This document shows, in pieces, positions 1 through 9,066 of a stretch of DNA of 64,000 bases. The notes under the pieces are model-generated. The model ran no database searches, was not told where the DNA came from, and saw only the letters and a program-made list of their open reading frames with translations. The translations under genes and the position numbers were made by a program. Origin of the DNA: Kaistia adipata DSM 17808. Lineage in GTDB: Bacteria > Pseudomonadota > Alphaproteobacteria > Rhizobiales > Kaistiaceae. Position 1 is the stretch's first letter. Each line of letters starts with the position of its first letter. The stretch is taken from NCBI RefSeq assembly GCF_000423225.1, contig NZ_AUHO01000007.1, positions 186,001 to 250,000 on the forward strand. The letters run 5' to 3'.

Positions 1-637
1 GGAGCGCCTGGTGGATGTGGCCGTCGGCGCGCTGATGCGGGTCGATACCGAGACCGCCAAGCAGGTGATCGCCGACGACAAGAAGCTCGACGCGCTGCAG
101 CGCGAATGCGAGGAGCGGGCTGTCATGATCATCGCCCGGCGCCAGCCCATGGCGCTGGACCTGCGCGAGGTCATCGGCGTGCAGCGCATCTCGAGCGATC
201 TCGAGCGCATCGGCGACCTGGCCAAGAACATCGCCAAGCGCGTCATGGCGCTGGACGGCCAGTTCCAGTCGAAGCGCTTCAACACCGGCGTCGAGCACAT
301 GGCGCAGCTGTCGCTGGCCCAGCTCAAGGACGTGCTGGACGCCTATGCGACCCGCGATGTCGACCAGGCCTACCAGGTCTGGAAGCGCGACGAAGAGATC
401 GACGCCATGTACACGTCGCTCTTCCGCGAGCTCCTCACCTACATGATGGAAGATCCGCGCAACATCACCTTCTGCACGCATCTCCTGTTCTGCGCCAAGA
501 ACATCGAGCGCATCGGCGACCACGCCACCAACATCGCCGAGACGATCTACTACGTCGTCAATGGCCGCGTGCTCGAGGAAGACCGTCCGAAGCAGGACGA
601 GTCGAGCACGACCGCCGTCGCGTACGAGCAGAACTGA
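1..637 (+). CDS. phoU: PhoU phosphate signalling protein, 5' partial
   Basis: PhoU links the Pst phosphate transporter to the PhoR/PhoB two-component system and keeps the Pho regulon off when phosphate is plentiful; it is cytoplasmic. The frame is open from base 2, so the true start lies left of the window; 211 residues are visible against about 235 usual. The family signature occurs twice, as LERIGDLAKNIAKR and NIERIGDHATNIAE, one per three-helix bundle; these acidic repeats bind metal. phoB starts 31 bases downstream on the same strand, matching the usual pst-phoU-phoB order. Confidence 0.97.
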   Translation, partial: ERLVDVAVGALMRVDTETAKQVIADDKKLDALQRECEERAVMIIARRQPMALDLREVIGVQRISSDLERIGDLAKNIAKRVMALDGQFQSKRFNTGVEHMAQLSLAQLKDVLDAYATRDVDQAYQVWKRDEEIDAMYTSLFRELLTYMMEDPRNITFCTHLLFCAKNIERIGDHATNIAETIYYVVNGRVLEEDRPKQDESSTTAVAYEQN

Positions 638-668
638 ACCGCGCGCCGAGAGATCCGGATATTTCTTC

Positions 669-1367
669 ATGACCCCCCGCGTGATGATCGTCGAGGACGA
701 GGAGGCGCTGAGCCTCCTCCTCCGTTACAATCTTGAAGCCGAGGGCTATGCCGTCGAAGTGGTGCCGCGTGGCGACGATGCCGAGATGCGGCTGCTGGAG
801 ACGGTTCCCGACCTGCTGCTGCTCGACTGGATGCTGCCCGGCATCTCCGGCATCGAGCTTTGCCGGCGCCTGCGGGCGCGCGACGCCACCCGCACCCTGC
901 CGGTGATCATGCTGACCGCCCGCGGCGAGGAGCAGGAGCGCATCCGCGGCCTCGCCACCGGCGCCGACGACTATGTGGTGAAGCCGTTCTCTGTGCCGGA
1001 GCTGATGGCCCGCGTCCGCGCCATCCTGCGCCGCTCGCGGCCCGAGGTGATCGCGACGCTGCTCAAGGCCGGCGACATCGAGCTCGATCGCGAGACGCAC
1101 CGCGTCCGTCGTTCCGGCCGCGAGCTGCATCTCGGCCCGACCGAGTTCCGCCTGCTCGAATATCTGATGAAGAGCCCCGGCCGCGTGTTCTCGCGCGAGC
1201 AGCTCCTGGACGGGGTCTGGGGGCGCGACGTCTATGTCGACGAGCGCACCGTCGACGTGCATATCGGCCGCCTGCGCAAGGCCGTCAATCGCGGCCGGGT
1301 CAAGGATCCGATCCGCACGGTGCGCGGCTCCGGCTATTCCTTCGACGACCAGTTCGCGGCGGCCTAG
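669..1367 (+). CDS. phoB: Phosphate regulon response regulator PhoB
   Basis: DNA-binding response regulator of the Pho regulon, 232 residues, of normal length. The receiver domain (about 1-120) has the acidic pair E9/D10, the phospho-acceptor D53 in LLLLDWMLPG, T83 and K105 in VVKPF. The C-terminal OmpR/PhoB winged helix (about 130-228) has the typical GPTEFRLLEYL and RTVDVHIGRLRKA motifs. The ATG at 669 was chosen because it puts the receiver strand MIVEDEE at the N-terminus; the frame is open further upstream but overlaps phoU and has no homology-like content. It is probably cotranscribed with phoU, and a terminator follows. Confidence 0.97.
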   Translation: MTPRVMIVEDEEALSLLLRYNLEAEGYAVEVVPRGDDAEMRLLETVPDLLLLDWMLPGISGIELCRRLRARDATRTLPVIMLTARGEEQERIRGLATGADDYVVKPFSVPELMARVRAILRRSRPEVIATLLKAGDIELDRETHRVRRSGRELHLGPTEFRLLEYLMKSPGRVFSREQLLDGVWGRDVYVDERTVDVHIGRLRKAVNRGRVKDPIRTVRGSGYSFDDQFAAA

Positions 1368-1413
1368 CCGTCCGCCGGAGCCTTTCGCCTTTCGGGGCGG
1401 TTCGCTTCAATCC

Positions 1414-1446
1414 AAGCCGCGCGGGAACTCCCGGCGCGGCTTTTTG
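1414..1446 (+). terminator. Intrinsic terminator after phoB
   Basis: A GC-rich hairpin with arms AGCCGCGCGGGA and TCCCGGCGCGGCT (one bulged base) is followed directly by TTTTT. It lies 47 bases after the phoB stop codon and ends the phoU-phoB transcript. Confidence 0.8.
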
Positions 1447-1480
1447 CTGTCCGCGCGACGGACGGCAGTCCCTGGAAACA

Positions 1481-1518
1481 ATTCGGCCGCGCGTCTCCGG
1501 GGAGGCGCGCGGCCGAAT
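1481..1518 (-). terminator. Long palindrome, probable gcrA terminator
   Basis: Two 18-base arms (1481-1498 and 1501-1518) match at 17 positions with a two-base loop. It lies just past the 3' end of gcrA and is followed on the minus strand by TTGTTT. It is best read as the gcrA terminator, facing the phoB terminator of the converging operon. Confidence 0.6.
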
Positions 1519-1571
1519 CGTGTCGCGCCGGGAGGGGGGAGGACCGGCGCGTGGAGAGGATCAGCCTCGGC

Positions 1572-2105
1572 TCAGGCGCCGACGGCCTTCTTCTGGCGGC
1601 GGTCATGCACCGGCTGGTAGGCGACGCGCGAATGATATTCGCAGTACGGGATGCCGGAGTTGGAGCGCTGGCCGCAGAAGTGGAAATCCTCGGAGCTCGG
1701 ATCGCCGATCGGCCACTTGCAGGTCTGCTCGGTCAGCGTGAGGATCGTGGCGTGCAGGCTGATCGGCACGACCACGTCGTCGGTGCTGGCGGCGCGGACG
1801 ACGCGGCGCGGCTCCGGCGCCAGCTGGCCGAGCGGCTTCAGCGCCGTGTTGCCGGCGACCATCGGCCTGACCGGATTGGGCCGTCCGGTTGTCGCCGAGC
1901 GGCCGCTGCTGGTCGCGGCGGGCTTGCGGGCGCGGGCGACCGGCGTCGAGGCCGGCTTGGCGCGACCGGAGAGGCTCAGCCGATGTACCTTGCCGATGAC
2001 CGCATTACGCGTTACGCCGCCCAATTCGGAAGCAATCTGGCTCGCACTCAGGCCGTCGGTCCAGAGCTTCTTAAGCAACTCAACCCGTTCGTCCGTCCAA
2101 GTCAT
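1572..2105 (-). CDS. gcrA: Cell cycle regulator GcrA
   Basis: GcrA is an alphaproteobacterial sigma-70 cofactor that activates many cell-cycle promoters, preferring those with methylated GANTC sites. The 177-residue protein opens with the family's DNA-binding helix-turn-helix, WTDERVELLKKLWTDGLSA followed by SQIASELGGVTRNAVIGKV. A Pro/Ala/Arg-rich linker of about 70 residues comes next, then the conserved C-terminal sigma-interaction segment with CKWPIGDP, FHFCG and YCEYHSRVAYQP. Length and domain order are normal. It is divergent from argD, with a long promoter region between them. Confidence 0.97.
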   Translation of the reverse strand: MTWTDERVELLKKLWTDGLSASQIASELGGVTRNAVIGKVHRLSLSGRAKPASTPVARARKPAATSSGRSATTGRPNPVRPMVAGNTALKPLGQLAPEPRRVVRAASTDDVVVPISLHATILTLTEQTCKWPIGDPSSEDFHFCGQRSNSGIPYCEYHSRVAYQPVHDRRQKKAVGA

Positions 2106-2512
2106 TAGCGTGTCCTTGTCGGTCGGAGCGATACCCGGAATCCTGTCACGGTCGGCGGCGGGGGATGCACGACGACTGTGAACGCCTTACAAGGGTCAGG
2201 GAGAGGTACCTGCTCGATATTTCGTATCTTAACAATTGGTAAAGTACTATATGGCCGGACTCGGTGACAAGAGTCGGCGGGAATCCTAGGTGTGGATCAG
2301 CGCGTTTTCCCCAACTTGCGGCCGCATGCCGGAACCGTGAGTCGCGTCAAGCGCTTAGCTGGCGATGGGGCGTCGTCGTCCCCGTTTCGATTGACACAAA
2401 TCGTCACGACCGTGATATAAGGGCAACGCAAAAAGGTGCTGCCTGCGCTTCGGCCTCGGCGGCACTTTTGATTTTTGGCACCCGTTTCCGTGGTTTTATT
2501 CAAGGAGGGGAC
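2106..2512. promoter_or_regulatory. gcrA-argD divergent promoter region
   Basis: This 407-base gap holds no convincing gene. It contains two GANTC sites (2138-2142 and 2281-2285) and a CtrA-like box at 2229-2243, TTAA-CAATTGG-TAAA, one base off the TTAA-N7-TTAA consensus. These features fit the known control of gcrA by CtrA in Caulobacter, but the sites are predictions. The right part leads into argD, whose Shine-Dalgarno AAGGAGGGG lies at 2502-2510. Confidence 0.5.
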
Positions 2513-3742
2513 ATGAACGCCCCCGATAGCAACGCAACGAAGACCTCGACCAGCCTGTACAACACCTTTGCGCGCGCGCCGCTCGAGTTCGAGCGAGGTG
2601 AAGGGGCCTGGGTCTTCACGCGAGGCGGGGACGCTTATCTCGACTTCTCGGCCGGCATCGCCGTGAATACCCTCGGACACGCCAATCCGGTGCTCGTGCA
2701 GGCGCTGACCGAACAGGCCGGCAAGCTCTGGCACACTTCCAACCTGTTCCGCATTCCGGGCCAGGAGCGGCTTGCCGACACGCTCGTCGCCAACACCTTC
2801 GCCGACCGGGTGTTCTTCGCGAACTCCGGCGCCGAGGCCAACGAGGCCGCGATCAAGACGGCGCGGCGCTACCACTATGTCAACGGCCAGCCCGAGCGCT
2901 TCCGCATCCTGACCGTGGAAGGCGCCTTCCACGGCCGTACGCTCGCGACGCTCGCCGCCGGCGGCCAGCAGAAATATCTCGACGGCTTCGGTCCGAAGGC
3001 CGAGGGCTTCGACCAGGTGCCGTTCGGCGACATCGAGCTGGTCAAGGCGGCGGTGACGCCCGAGACCGCCGCGATCATGATCGAGCCGATCCAGGGCGAG
3101 GGCGGCGTGCGCGCCTTCCCGAACGCCTTCCTGCGCGAGCTCCGGGCGCTTTGCGACGCCACCGGCATGCTGCTGATCATGGACGAAGTCCAGACCGGCA
3201 TCGGCCGCACGGGCAAGCTGTTCGCCTATGAGTGGACCGGCATCGCCCCGGACATCCTGACCGCGGCCAAGGGTCTCGGCGGCGGCTTCCCGCTCGGCGC
3301 CTGCCTCGCCACCGAGGCGGCCGCCGCAGGCATGACCCCCGGCACGCACGGCACCACCTTCGGCGGCAATCCGCTCGCCATGGCGGTCGGCAACGCCGTG
3401 CTCGACGCCGTGCTGGCGGACGGCTTCCTGGAGCATGTGCGCGAGACGGCACGCTATCTGTCGCAGCGCCTCGGCGCGCTCAGGGACAGCCATCCGGACG
3501 TCATCGACGACATCCGCGGCGAGGGGCTGCTGGTCGGCCTGCATGCCGTGAAGCCGGTCGCCGACGTGGTGGCGGCGCTGCGCGACCAGCACATGCTGGC
3601 TGCCGGTGCAGGCGACAACGTCCTGCGCCTGCTGCCGCCGCTCAACATCGGCAAGGCCGAGGTCGACGCGGCGATCGACAAGCTCGAGGCTGCCTTTACC
3701 GCTCTCGAAGCCGGCGCCGCCACGGCGCAGCAGCCGGCGTAA
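2513..3742 (+). CDS. argD: Acetylornithine aminotransferase
   Basis: PLP-dependent class III aminotransferase that converts N-acetylglutamate semialdehyde to N-acetylornithine in arginine synthesis; related enzymes also serve lysine synthesis. The protein has 409 residues. K253 in TAAKGLGGG is the predicted Schiff-base lysine; the [15 protein letters not shown] segment carries the PLP-contacting Asp, and SGAEANEAA binds the phosphate. The ATG at 2513 follows a strong AAGGAGGGG and was chosen over longer open frame. argF follows after 17 bases, so argD, argF and hslO probably form one operon. Confidence 0.97.
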   Translation: MNAPDSNATKTSTSLYNTFARAPLEFERGEGAWVFTRGGDAYLDFSAGIAVNTLGHANPVLVQALTEQAGKLWHTSNLFRIPGQERLADTLVANTFADRVFFANSGAEANEAAIKTARRYHYVNGQPERFRILTVEGAFHGRTLATLAAGGQQKYLDGFGPKAEGFDQVPFGDIELVKAAVTPETAAIMIEPIQGEGGVRAFPNAFLRELRALCDATGMLLIMDEVQTGIGRTGKLFAYEWTGIAPDILTAAKGLGGGFPLGACLATEAAAAGMTPGTHGTTFGGNPLAMAVGNAVLDAVLADGFLEHVRETARYLSQRLGALRDSHPDVIDDIRGEGLLVGLHAVKPVADVVAALRDQHMLAAGAGDNVLRLLPPLNIGKAEVDAAIDKLEAAFTALEAGAATAQQPA

Positions 3743-3759
3743 GGGGCGAGGATTTCATC

Positions 3760-4683
3760 ATGGTTCGGCATTTTCTCGACCTGACGGATTTCGACTCCGC
3801 CACGCTGCGGCTCATCATGGACGGCGCCAAGCGCATCAAGGCGTCGCGCGCCGGCGCCCTTGATGGCGTCGGTCCGCTCGCCGGCAAGGTGCTGGCGCTC
3901 GTGTTCGAGCAGCCCTCGACGCGTACCCGCGTCTCCTTCGATGTCGGCATGCGCGAGCTGGGCGGCCAGACGCTGATGCTGACCGGGGCCGAGATGCAGC
4001 TCGGCCGTGGCGAGACCATCGCCGACACGGCGCGCGTCATGTCGCGCTACGTCGACGGCATCATGATCCGCATCCTCGACCATGACTCGCTGATCGAGCT
4101 GGCGCAGAACGCGACTGTGCCGGTCATCAACGGTCTGACGCGTCGTTCGCATCCCTGCCAGGTCATGGCCGACATCCTGACCTATGAGGAGCATCGCGGC
4201 CCGATCACCGGCAAGACCGTCGCCTGGGTCGGCGACAGCAACAACGTCATGGCCTCGTGGGTGCATGCCTCCGCCCGCTTCGGGTTCCGGATGAAGATCG
4301 CGACGCCGGAGGAGTTCGCTCCGGCGCACAGCCTGCTCGACTGGGCGCGCACCAATGGCGGGGAGGTGATCGTCGGCGAGGACGCGCACGAGGCGGCGGC
4401 CGATGCCGACTGCATCGTCACCGACACTTGGGTGTCGATGGGTGACAGCGAGGCCGAGCGGCGGCACAATCTGTTGAAGCCCTATCAGGTCAATGCCCGC
4501 CTGATGGCGCGCGCCAAGCCGGACGCGCTGTTCATGCACTGCCTGCCCGCCCATCGCGGCGAGGAGGTGACGGCCGAGGTGATGGACGGTCCGCAATCGG
4601 TCGTCTTCGACGAGGCCGAGAACCGGCTGCACGCGCAGAAGGGCATCCTGGCCTGGTGCCTGGGCGGTCCGGAGGCTCTTTGA
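3760..4683 (+). CDS. argF: Ornithine carbamoyltransferase, anabolic
   Basis: Makes citrulline from ornithine and carbamoyl phosphate in the arginine pathway. At 307 residues it has normal length. The carbamoyl-phosphate loop is STRTRVSFD, the ornithine side has the HPCQ motif, and HCLPAHRG carries the reactive Cys of this family. The ATG at 3760 matches the usual short N-terminus (VRHFLDL). The stop codon TGA at 4681-4683 shares one base with the ATG of hslO, which points to translational coupling. Confidence 0.97.
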   Translation: MVRHFLDLTDFDSATLRLIMDGAKRIKASRAGALDGVGPLAGKVLALVFEQPSTRTRVSFDVGMRELGGQTLMLTGAEMQLGRGETIADTARVMSRYVDGIMIRILDHDSLIELAQNATVPVINGLTRRSHPCQVMADILTYEEHRGPITGKTVAWVGDSNNVMASWVHASARFGFRMKIATPEEFAPAHSLLDWARTNGGEVIVGEDAHEAAADADCIVTDTWVSMGDSEAERRHNLLKPYQVNARLMARAKPDALFMHCLPAHRGEEVTAEVMDGPQSVVFDEAENRLHAQKGILAWCLGGPEAL

Positions 4684-5663
4684 TGGAACAGGCTCAACCC
4701 ACGGACGCCGGCGCGATCAGCGTGGCCGGCGATGACGCCGTGCTGCCCTTCGCCGTCGAGGGGCTCGACGTGCGCGGCCGCGCCATCCAGATGGGGCCGG
4801 CGCTGTCGGCCCTTCTCGCCCGTCACGACTATCCGCTGCCGGTCTCCAAGCTGCTCGGCGAGGCGGTCGTGCTGGCCGTGCTTCTCGGCTCGTCGCTGAA
4901 GTTCCAGGGCCAGTTCCTGCTGCAGACGCAGACCGACGGTCCCGTCGACATGCTGGTCGTCGATTTTCGCACGCCGGGCGACATCCGCGCCTATGCCCGT
5001 TTCGACAAGGAGCGGGTGGCGGCGATGCAGGAGGAGGGCACGCTGAAGCCCGAGCTGCTGCTCGGCAACGGCATCCTCGCCATGACCATCGACCAGGGCG
5101 CCCATACCAGCCGCTACCAGGGCATCGTCAAGCTCGACGGCGCCAGCCTCGAGGACGTGGCGCACGCCTATTTCGCCCAGTCCGAGCAGATCCCGACCAT
5201 CGTCCGCCTGGCGGTAGCCGAGATGATGACGCGCGAGGATGGCGGCCCGGCGCATAGCTGGCGCGCCGGCGGCATGCTGGTGCAGTTCCTGCCCCAGTCG
5301 GGCGCCAAGCACCGGGACCTGCCCGCCGGCGACGTGCCCGGCGGCCATCTGGCGGAAGCGGAGAACGACGCCTGGGCCGAGGCGACCTCGCTGGTCCAGA
5401 CGGTGCAGGACCACGAGCTGATCGACCCCGAGGTGCCGGTCGAACGGCTGCTCTACCGCCTGTTCCACGAGCGCGGCGTGCGTGTGTTCGAGCCGTCGGC
5501 CGTGCGCGATCAGTGCTCCTGCTCGCGCGATCGCATCGAGGGCGTGCTGCGCGGCTTCTCCGCCGAGGAGATCACCGACAGCATCGAGGACGGCGAGATT
5601 TCCGTCACCTGCGAATTCTGCAGCGCCAAATACAGCTTCGAGCCGCAGGAATTCCTGGGCTGA
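4683..5663 (+). CDS. hslO: Redox-regulated chaperone Hsp33
   Basis: Cytoplasmic holdase chaperone switched on by oxidation. The 326-residue protein has the N-terminal chaperone domain and the C-terminal redox switch with four zinc-binding cysteines: C278 and C280 (QCSCSRD), C310 and C313 (TCEFC). All four are present, so the zinc switch should work. It starts on a one-base overlap with argF. The argF-hslO pairing is typical of Hyphomicrobiales, although the two have no known biochemical link. Confidence 0.97.
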   Translation: MEQAQPTDAGAISVAGDDAVLPFAVEGLDVRGRAIQMGPALSALLARHDYPLPVSKLLGEAVVLAVLLGSSLKFQGQFLLQTQTDGPVDMLVVDFRTPGDIRAYARFDKERVAAMQEEGTLKPELLLGNGILAMTIDQGAHTSRYQGIVKLDGASLEDVAHAYFAQSEQIPTIVRLAVAEMMTREDGGPAHSWRAGGMLVQFLPQSGAKHRDLPAGDVPGGHLAEAENDAWAEATSLVQTVQDHELIDPEVPVERLLYRLFHERGVRVFEPSAVRDQCSCSRDRIEGVLRGFSAEEITDSIEDGEISVTCEFCSAKYSFEPQEFLG

Positions 5664-5693
5664 TGTCGGTGCCCTGATCGCCCCGCGTCCGGC

Positions 5694-6086
5694 TCAGTGC
5701 AGGACGCGGGCGGCGTTCGGGATGTCGAGCGAGAAGGCGGGAATGTCGACGGAGAACATCTCGCCGTCGTCGGTCTGCATCTGGTAGGTGCCGACCATGA
5801 TGCCGGACGGCGTCGAGAGCGGGCAGCCGCTCGTGTATTCGAAGCTTTCCCCCGGCTTCAGCGAGGGCTCCTTGCCGACCACGCCGATGCCGCGCACTTC
5901 CTCGGTGCGGCCGCGACCATCGGTGATCTTCCAGCAGCGCGACCGCAGGCGGACGTTCTCGAGCCCGAGATTCAGGATCTCGATCGTGTAGGCCCAGACA
6001 TAGCGACCCTCGCTCGGCGCGGAATCATCCTCGACGAAACGGGGCTGCACGGTCACCTGGATCGATCGCGTGACGCTGCGGTACAT
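5694..6086 (-). CDS. apaG: ApaG (DUF525) family protein
   Basis: ApaG is a small immunoglobulin-like fold protein of unclear cellular role; the family name comes from an effect on diadenosine tetraphosphate in E. coli and Salmonella. The ATG at 6086 gives 130 residues starting MYRSVTRSIQVTV, the usual N-terminus. An in-frame TTG at 6101 would add five residues but looks less likely. The family core YVWAYTIEILN, the conserved FEYTSGCPL and GTYQM are all present. It converges on hslO with a 30-base gap. Confidence 0.93.
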   Translation of the reverse strand: MYRSVTRSIQVTVQPRFVEDDSAPSEGRYVWAYTIEILNLGLENVRLRSRCWKITDGRGRTEEVRGIGVVGKEPSLKPGESFEYTSGCPLSTPSGIMVGTYQMQTDDGEMFSVDIPAFSLDIPNAARVLH

Positions 6087-6289
6087 GGTCTTTCTCGGCA
6101 ATGGTCCGTGGCTCTTACCCCCGGCCGAGCCGGCGCGTCAATCGCGCCCGGCGCCGCAGCCCTGTGCGTTTCGCTTTCGCCAGTATTGATACGGCAGCCG
6201 TACACGTTTCACGCGTCCGGAGCCTGCGCTATAGTTCCGCGCGTGGTGAATCGAGCTAGCACAGCGAGCTGGGCAAAAGGAAGACGTGC

Positions 6290-6712
6290 ATGCTGAAGGA
6301 ATTCAAGGAGTTTGCTCTCAAGGGCAACGTGGTCGATCTGGCCATCGGTATCATCATCGGCGCCGCCTTCAGCGGCCTCGTCAATTCGATCGTCAACGAC
6401 ATCATCATGCCGATCATCGGTGTGATCACCGGCGGCATCGACTACACCAACAAGTTCATCCAGCTCGCCGGCGAGAAGCAGACCACGCTTGACGCGGCGC
6501 GCAAGGCCGGCGCCACCGTCGCCTATGGCAACTTCCTGACGCTGCTCATCAATTTCATCATCGTCGCCTGGATCCTGTTCCTGATCGTCAAGGGCATGAA
6601 CCGGATGAAGCGCGAGAAGGCGGCCGAGCCGGCGCCGCCGCCGGCGACGCCCGAGGACGTGGCGCTGCTGCGCGACATCCGCGACCTGCTGGCCAAGCAG
6701 AAGGCCGGTTGA
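6290..6712 (+). CDS. mscL: Large-conductance mechanosensitive channel
   Basis: Inner-membrane pentameric channel that opens under membrane tension and protects against osmotic downshock. The 140 residues start with [18 protein letters not shown], the classic amphipathic helix plus gate-forming TM1 (about 15-45). TM2 is at about 78-102 ([20 protein letters not shown]), followed by a charged cytoplasmic helix with a Pro-rich stretch. Length and topology are normal. It appears to be a single-gene unit with its own terminator. Confidence 0.96.
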   Translation: MLKEFKEFALKGNVVDLAIGIIIGAAFSGLVNSIVNDIIMPIIGVITGGIDYTNKFIQLAGEKQTTLDAARKAGATVAYGNFLTLLINFIIVAWILFLIVKGMNRMKREKAAEPAPPPATPEDVALLRDIRDLLAKQKAG

Positions 6713-6738
6713 TCCTCCGCGCCATTCGACGCGACGAG

Positions 6739-6765
6739 ACGGCGGCCTCTGGCCGCCGTTTTGTC
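6739..6765 (+). terminator. Intrinsic terminator after mscL
   Basis: Hairpin GGCGGCC-tct-GGCCGCC followed by GTTTTGTCTT, starting 27 bases after the mscL stop. Confidence 0.8.
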
Positions 6766-6844
6766 TTGGTTGCGTGCTAGACGGCACGATCATCCCATGG
6801 CGCTGCGGCGTGGGGCCCGCGCCATCAGCCATTTGGAACAACGC

Positions 6845-8017
6845 GTGACACTCCATCCCGTACTGAAGACACTGCGTCCGGAAGCGAGCGAGGCGCCGGA
6901 GAGCGGCATCGTCGAGGTCTTCAACTACGGCCGCGACCGCGCCGGCCTGATCCCGCTCTGGGTCGGCGAGGGCGACCTGCCGACGCCCGCCTTCATCAGC
7001 GAGGCGGCGCAGGCGGCCCTCTCGGCCGGCGAGACCTTCTACACGCACCAGCGCGGCATTCCGGAGCTGCGCCAGGCGCTGGCCGACTATCACGCCCGCG
7101 TCTATGGCCGCCCGTTCGACGTCGATCGCTTCTTCGTCACGTCGGGCGGCATGCCGGCGATCCAGATCGCGCTGCGCATGGTCGCCGGGCAGGGCGACGA
7201 GGTCGTCGTGCCGACGCCGGCCTGGCCGAACTTCGCCGCCGCCGCCGAGGTGGGTGGAGCCACGGTCGTCGAGGTGCCGCTCACCTATGGCAATGCCGGC
7301 TGGACGCTCGACCTCGACCGCTATTTCGACGCGGTGACGCCGCGCACCAAGGCGCTGTTCCTCAATTCGCCCTGCAACCCGACCGGCTGGACGGCGACGC
7401 GCGAGGAGCTTCAGGCGATCCTCGACTTCGCGCGGGCGCGCGGTCTCTGGATCGTGTCGGACGAGGTCTATACGCGGTTCTTCTACGAGGGGAATCGCGC
7501 GCCGTCCTTCTACGACATCATGGAAGCCGACGACCGCATCCTCTTCGTCAACACCATGTCGAAGAACTGGGCGATGACCGGCTGGCGGGTCGGCTGGATC
7601 GCGGCGCCGCCGGCGCTCGGCCAGGTGATCGAGAACCTCGTCCAGTATTCGAGCTCGGGCACGCCGAAATTCCTGCAGCGCGGCGCCGTCGCGGCGCTGG
7701 AGCAGGGCGACGCCTTCATCGACTTTCAGCGCAAGCGGGCGACTGAGGCCCGCGAGATCGTCTGTTCCGGCCTCGAGCGCACAGGCCGGGTGCGACTGGT
7801 CCGGCCGGCCGGCGCCTTCTACGCCTTCTTCGCCGTCGACGGCGAGCCCGACACCCGGGCGCTGGCCTTGCGCCTCGTCGACGAGGCCGGTGTCGGCCTG
7901 GCGCCGGGCGGGGCTTTCGGCGCCGGCGGCGACGGCTTCATGCGGCTTTGCTATTTGCGCGATCTCGACCAGATCCGCGAAGCGACGCGGCGCCTGGCCG
8001 ATTGGCTGGCGAGATAG
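6845..8017 (+). CDS. Class I/II pyridoxal phosphate aminotransferase
   Basis: Fold-type I PLP enzyme, probably an amino acid transaminase of the aspartate aminotransferase family; the substrate cannot be read from sequence. The GTG at 6845 gives 390 residues and is preceded by GGAA at good spacing. Earlier starts would overlap the mscL terminator. Motifs include NSPCNPTGW (substrate/PLP Asn), SDEVYTRFFY (Asp and Tyr contacting PLP), SKNWAMTGWRVGW (Schiff-base Lys in SKNW) and a late conserved Arg in MRLCYLRD. A terminator follows. Confidence 0.88.
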   Translation: MTLHPVLKTLRPEASEAPESGIVEVFNYGRDRAGLIPLWVGEGDLPTPAFISEAAQAALSAGETFYTHQRGIPELRQALADYHARVYGRPFDVDRFFVTSGGMPAIQIALRMVAGQGDEVVVPTPAWPNFAAAAEVGGATVVEVPLTYGNAGWTLDLDRYFDAVTPRTKALFLNSPCNPTGWTATREELQAILDFARARGLWIVSDEVYTRFFYEGNRAPSFYDIMEADDRILFVNTMSKNWAMTGWRVGWIAAPPALGQVIENLVQYSSSGTPKFLQRGAVAALEQGDAFIDFQRKRATEAREIVCSGLERTGRVRLVRPAGAFYAFFAVDGEPDTRALALRLVDEAGVGLAPGGAFGAGGDGFMRLCYLRDLDQIREATRRLADWLAR

Positions 8018-8051
8018 GCGCAGGCTGACCCCCGCCGTCCCTTGGACATGC

Positions 8052-8084
8052 AGAGGCCCGTCGATCCGTCGGCGGGCCTTTTCT
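8052..8084 (+). terminator. Terminator after the aminotransferase
   Basis: Arms AGGCCCG (8054-8060) and CGGGCCT (8073-8079) are followed by TTTTCTC on the plus strand. It abuts the 3' end of the converging nucleotidyltransferase gene. Confidence 0.7.
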
Positions 8085-8929
8085 CATGGCGCCTTAGGCT
8101 CGCGCGTCGCTGGCGGCGGCTCGATGCCGAGGGTGGCGCGCAGATGCGCCCAGGTCGCGCGCTCGAACCGCTCGGGCCAATCGACGCCGAGGCGTGCCGC
8201 CATCCGCCGCGCCCGCGGCAGGTAGAGCGCCGCATAGGCGAGATACGCGGCGATGAGCGCGTCGCGCTCGGCCACCAGCGGGGGCAGGGCGGCGAGCGCC
8301 TGCTTCTGCTCGGCCGTGATCAGCCGGTTCAGATGCAGCGCGCCGCCGCGATGCGGCGCGGCCGTTTCCTCGACCAGGAGATCGACGATCAGCGTTCGCA
8401 GGTGCAGCAGGCCGGTGACCGAGTTGAAGTATTCGGCCCGCCCCATCGCCAGCGGCAGCAGGCCAAGGATGCGGAGGAACTCCTCGATCTGCCAGAGCAG
8501 GCGCTCCGGGCTCGGCCCCGGCTTTGCGGCGGCTTCCGGCAACGCGCCGAAGAGCAGGTCGTGGTCGAAGAGGATCTTGAGCCCGTCGCGCGTCCGCCGG
8601 GTGATTTCCGGCGGGGTCGCGAAGTCGGCGTCGATCCGGAGCCACTCCGCCGTGATGGCGTTGACGAGGCTCGGCTTGACCTGCCGGTCGCGCCACAGGA
8701 CGATTTCGCCGACCGCTGCCACCGCGCCGCGCCAAAGTGCCACGACGGTATCCGTCGCGCCGTCGTCGGCGACGACGAGGAAGTCGAGATCGCTATAGGC
8801 GTCCTCGAGGCCGGCGCCATAGCTGCCGCTGAGCGCCAGCGCGCGGATGCGCGGCTCCGCCACGAGCGCATCGGCGATGACACGAATGGCGGTGGTCGCG
8901 GTTTCCGGCGCGGGCGTTCGATCGGTCAT
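8084..8929 (-). CDS. Nucleotidyltransferase domain protein
   Basis: The 281-residue protein has the polymerase-beta-type nucleotidyltransferase signature near its N-terminus: GSYGAG, then SDLDFLV, which supplies two of the catalytic acidic residues. The remainder is helical, like the C-terminal part of aminoglycoside adenylyltransferases. It may adenylylate a small molecule, possibly an aminoglycoside, but no resistance role can be claimed from sequence. It is a lone gene converging on the aminotransferase. The 137 bases to the next gene hold nothing recognisable. Confidence 0.75.
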   Translation of the reverse strand: MTDRTPAPETATTAIRVIADALVAEPRIRALALSGSYGAGLEDAYSDLDFLVVADDGATDTVVALWRGAVAAVGEIVLWRDRQVKPSLVNAITAEWLRIDADFATPPEITRRTRDGLKILFDHDLLFGALPEAAAKPGPSPERLLWQIEEFLRILGLLPLAMGRAEYFNSVTGLLHLRTLIVDLLVEETAAPHRGGALHLNRLITAEQKQALAALPPLVAERDALIAAYLAYAALYLPRARRMAARLGVDWPERFERATWAHLRATLGIEPPPATREPKAP

Positions 8930-9066
8930 GCGGCAGGCACTCCGTCTCGGCTGCGGCCCAGGGGTGCGCGGGCACCAGGGGGCGCCGGCGAGCCTAGCAG
9001 CCGGCCGGAATTGTGCAATCAGCCCCCGGGTTGACGCGCCAACGACCGGCCCGCAGACTTCTTGCC

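Noticed and set aside
561-668. Upstream extension of phoB
   Set aside because: The extra residues overlap phoU and are unlike receiver domains; ATG 669 gives the normal length.
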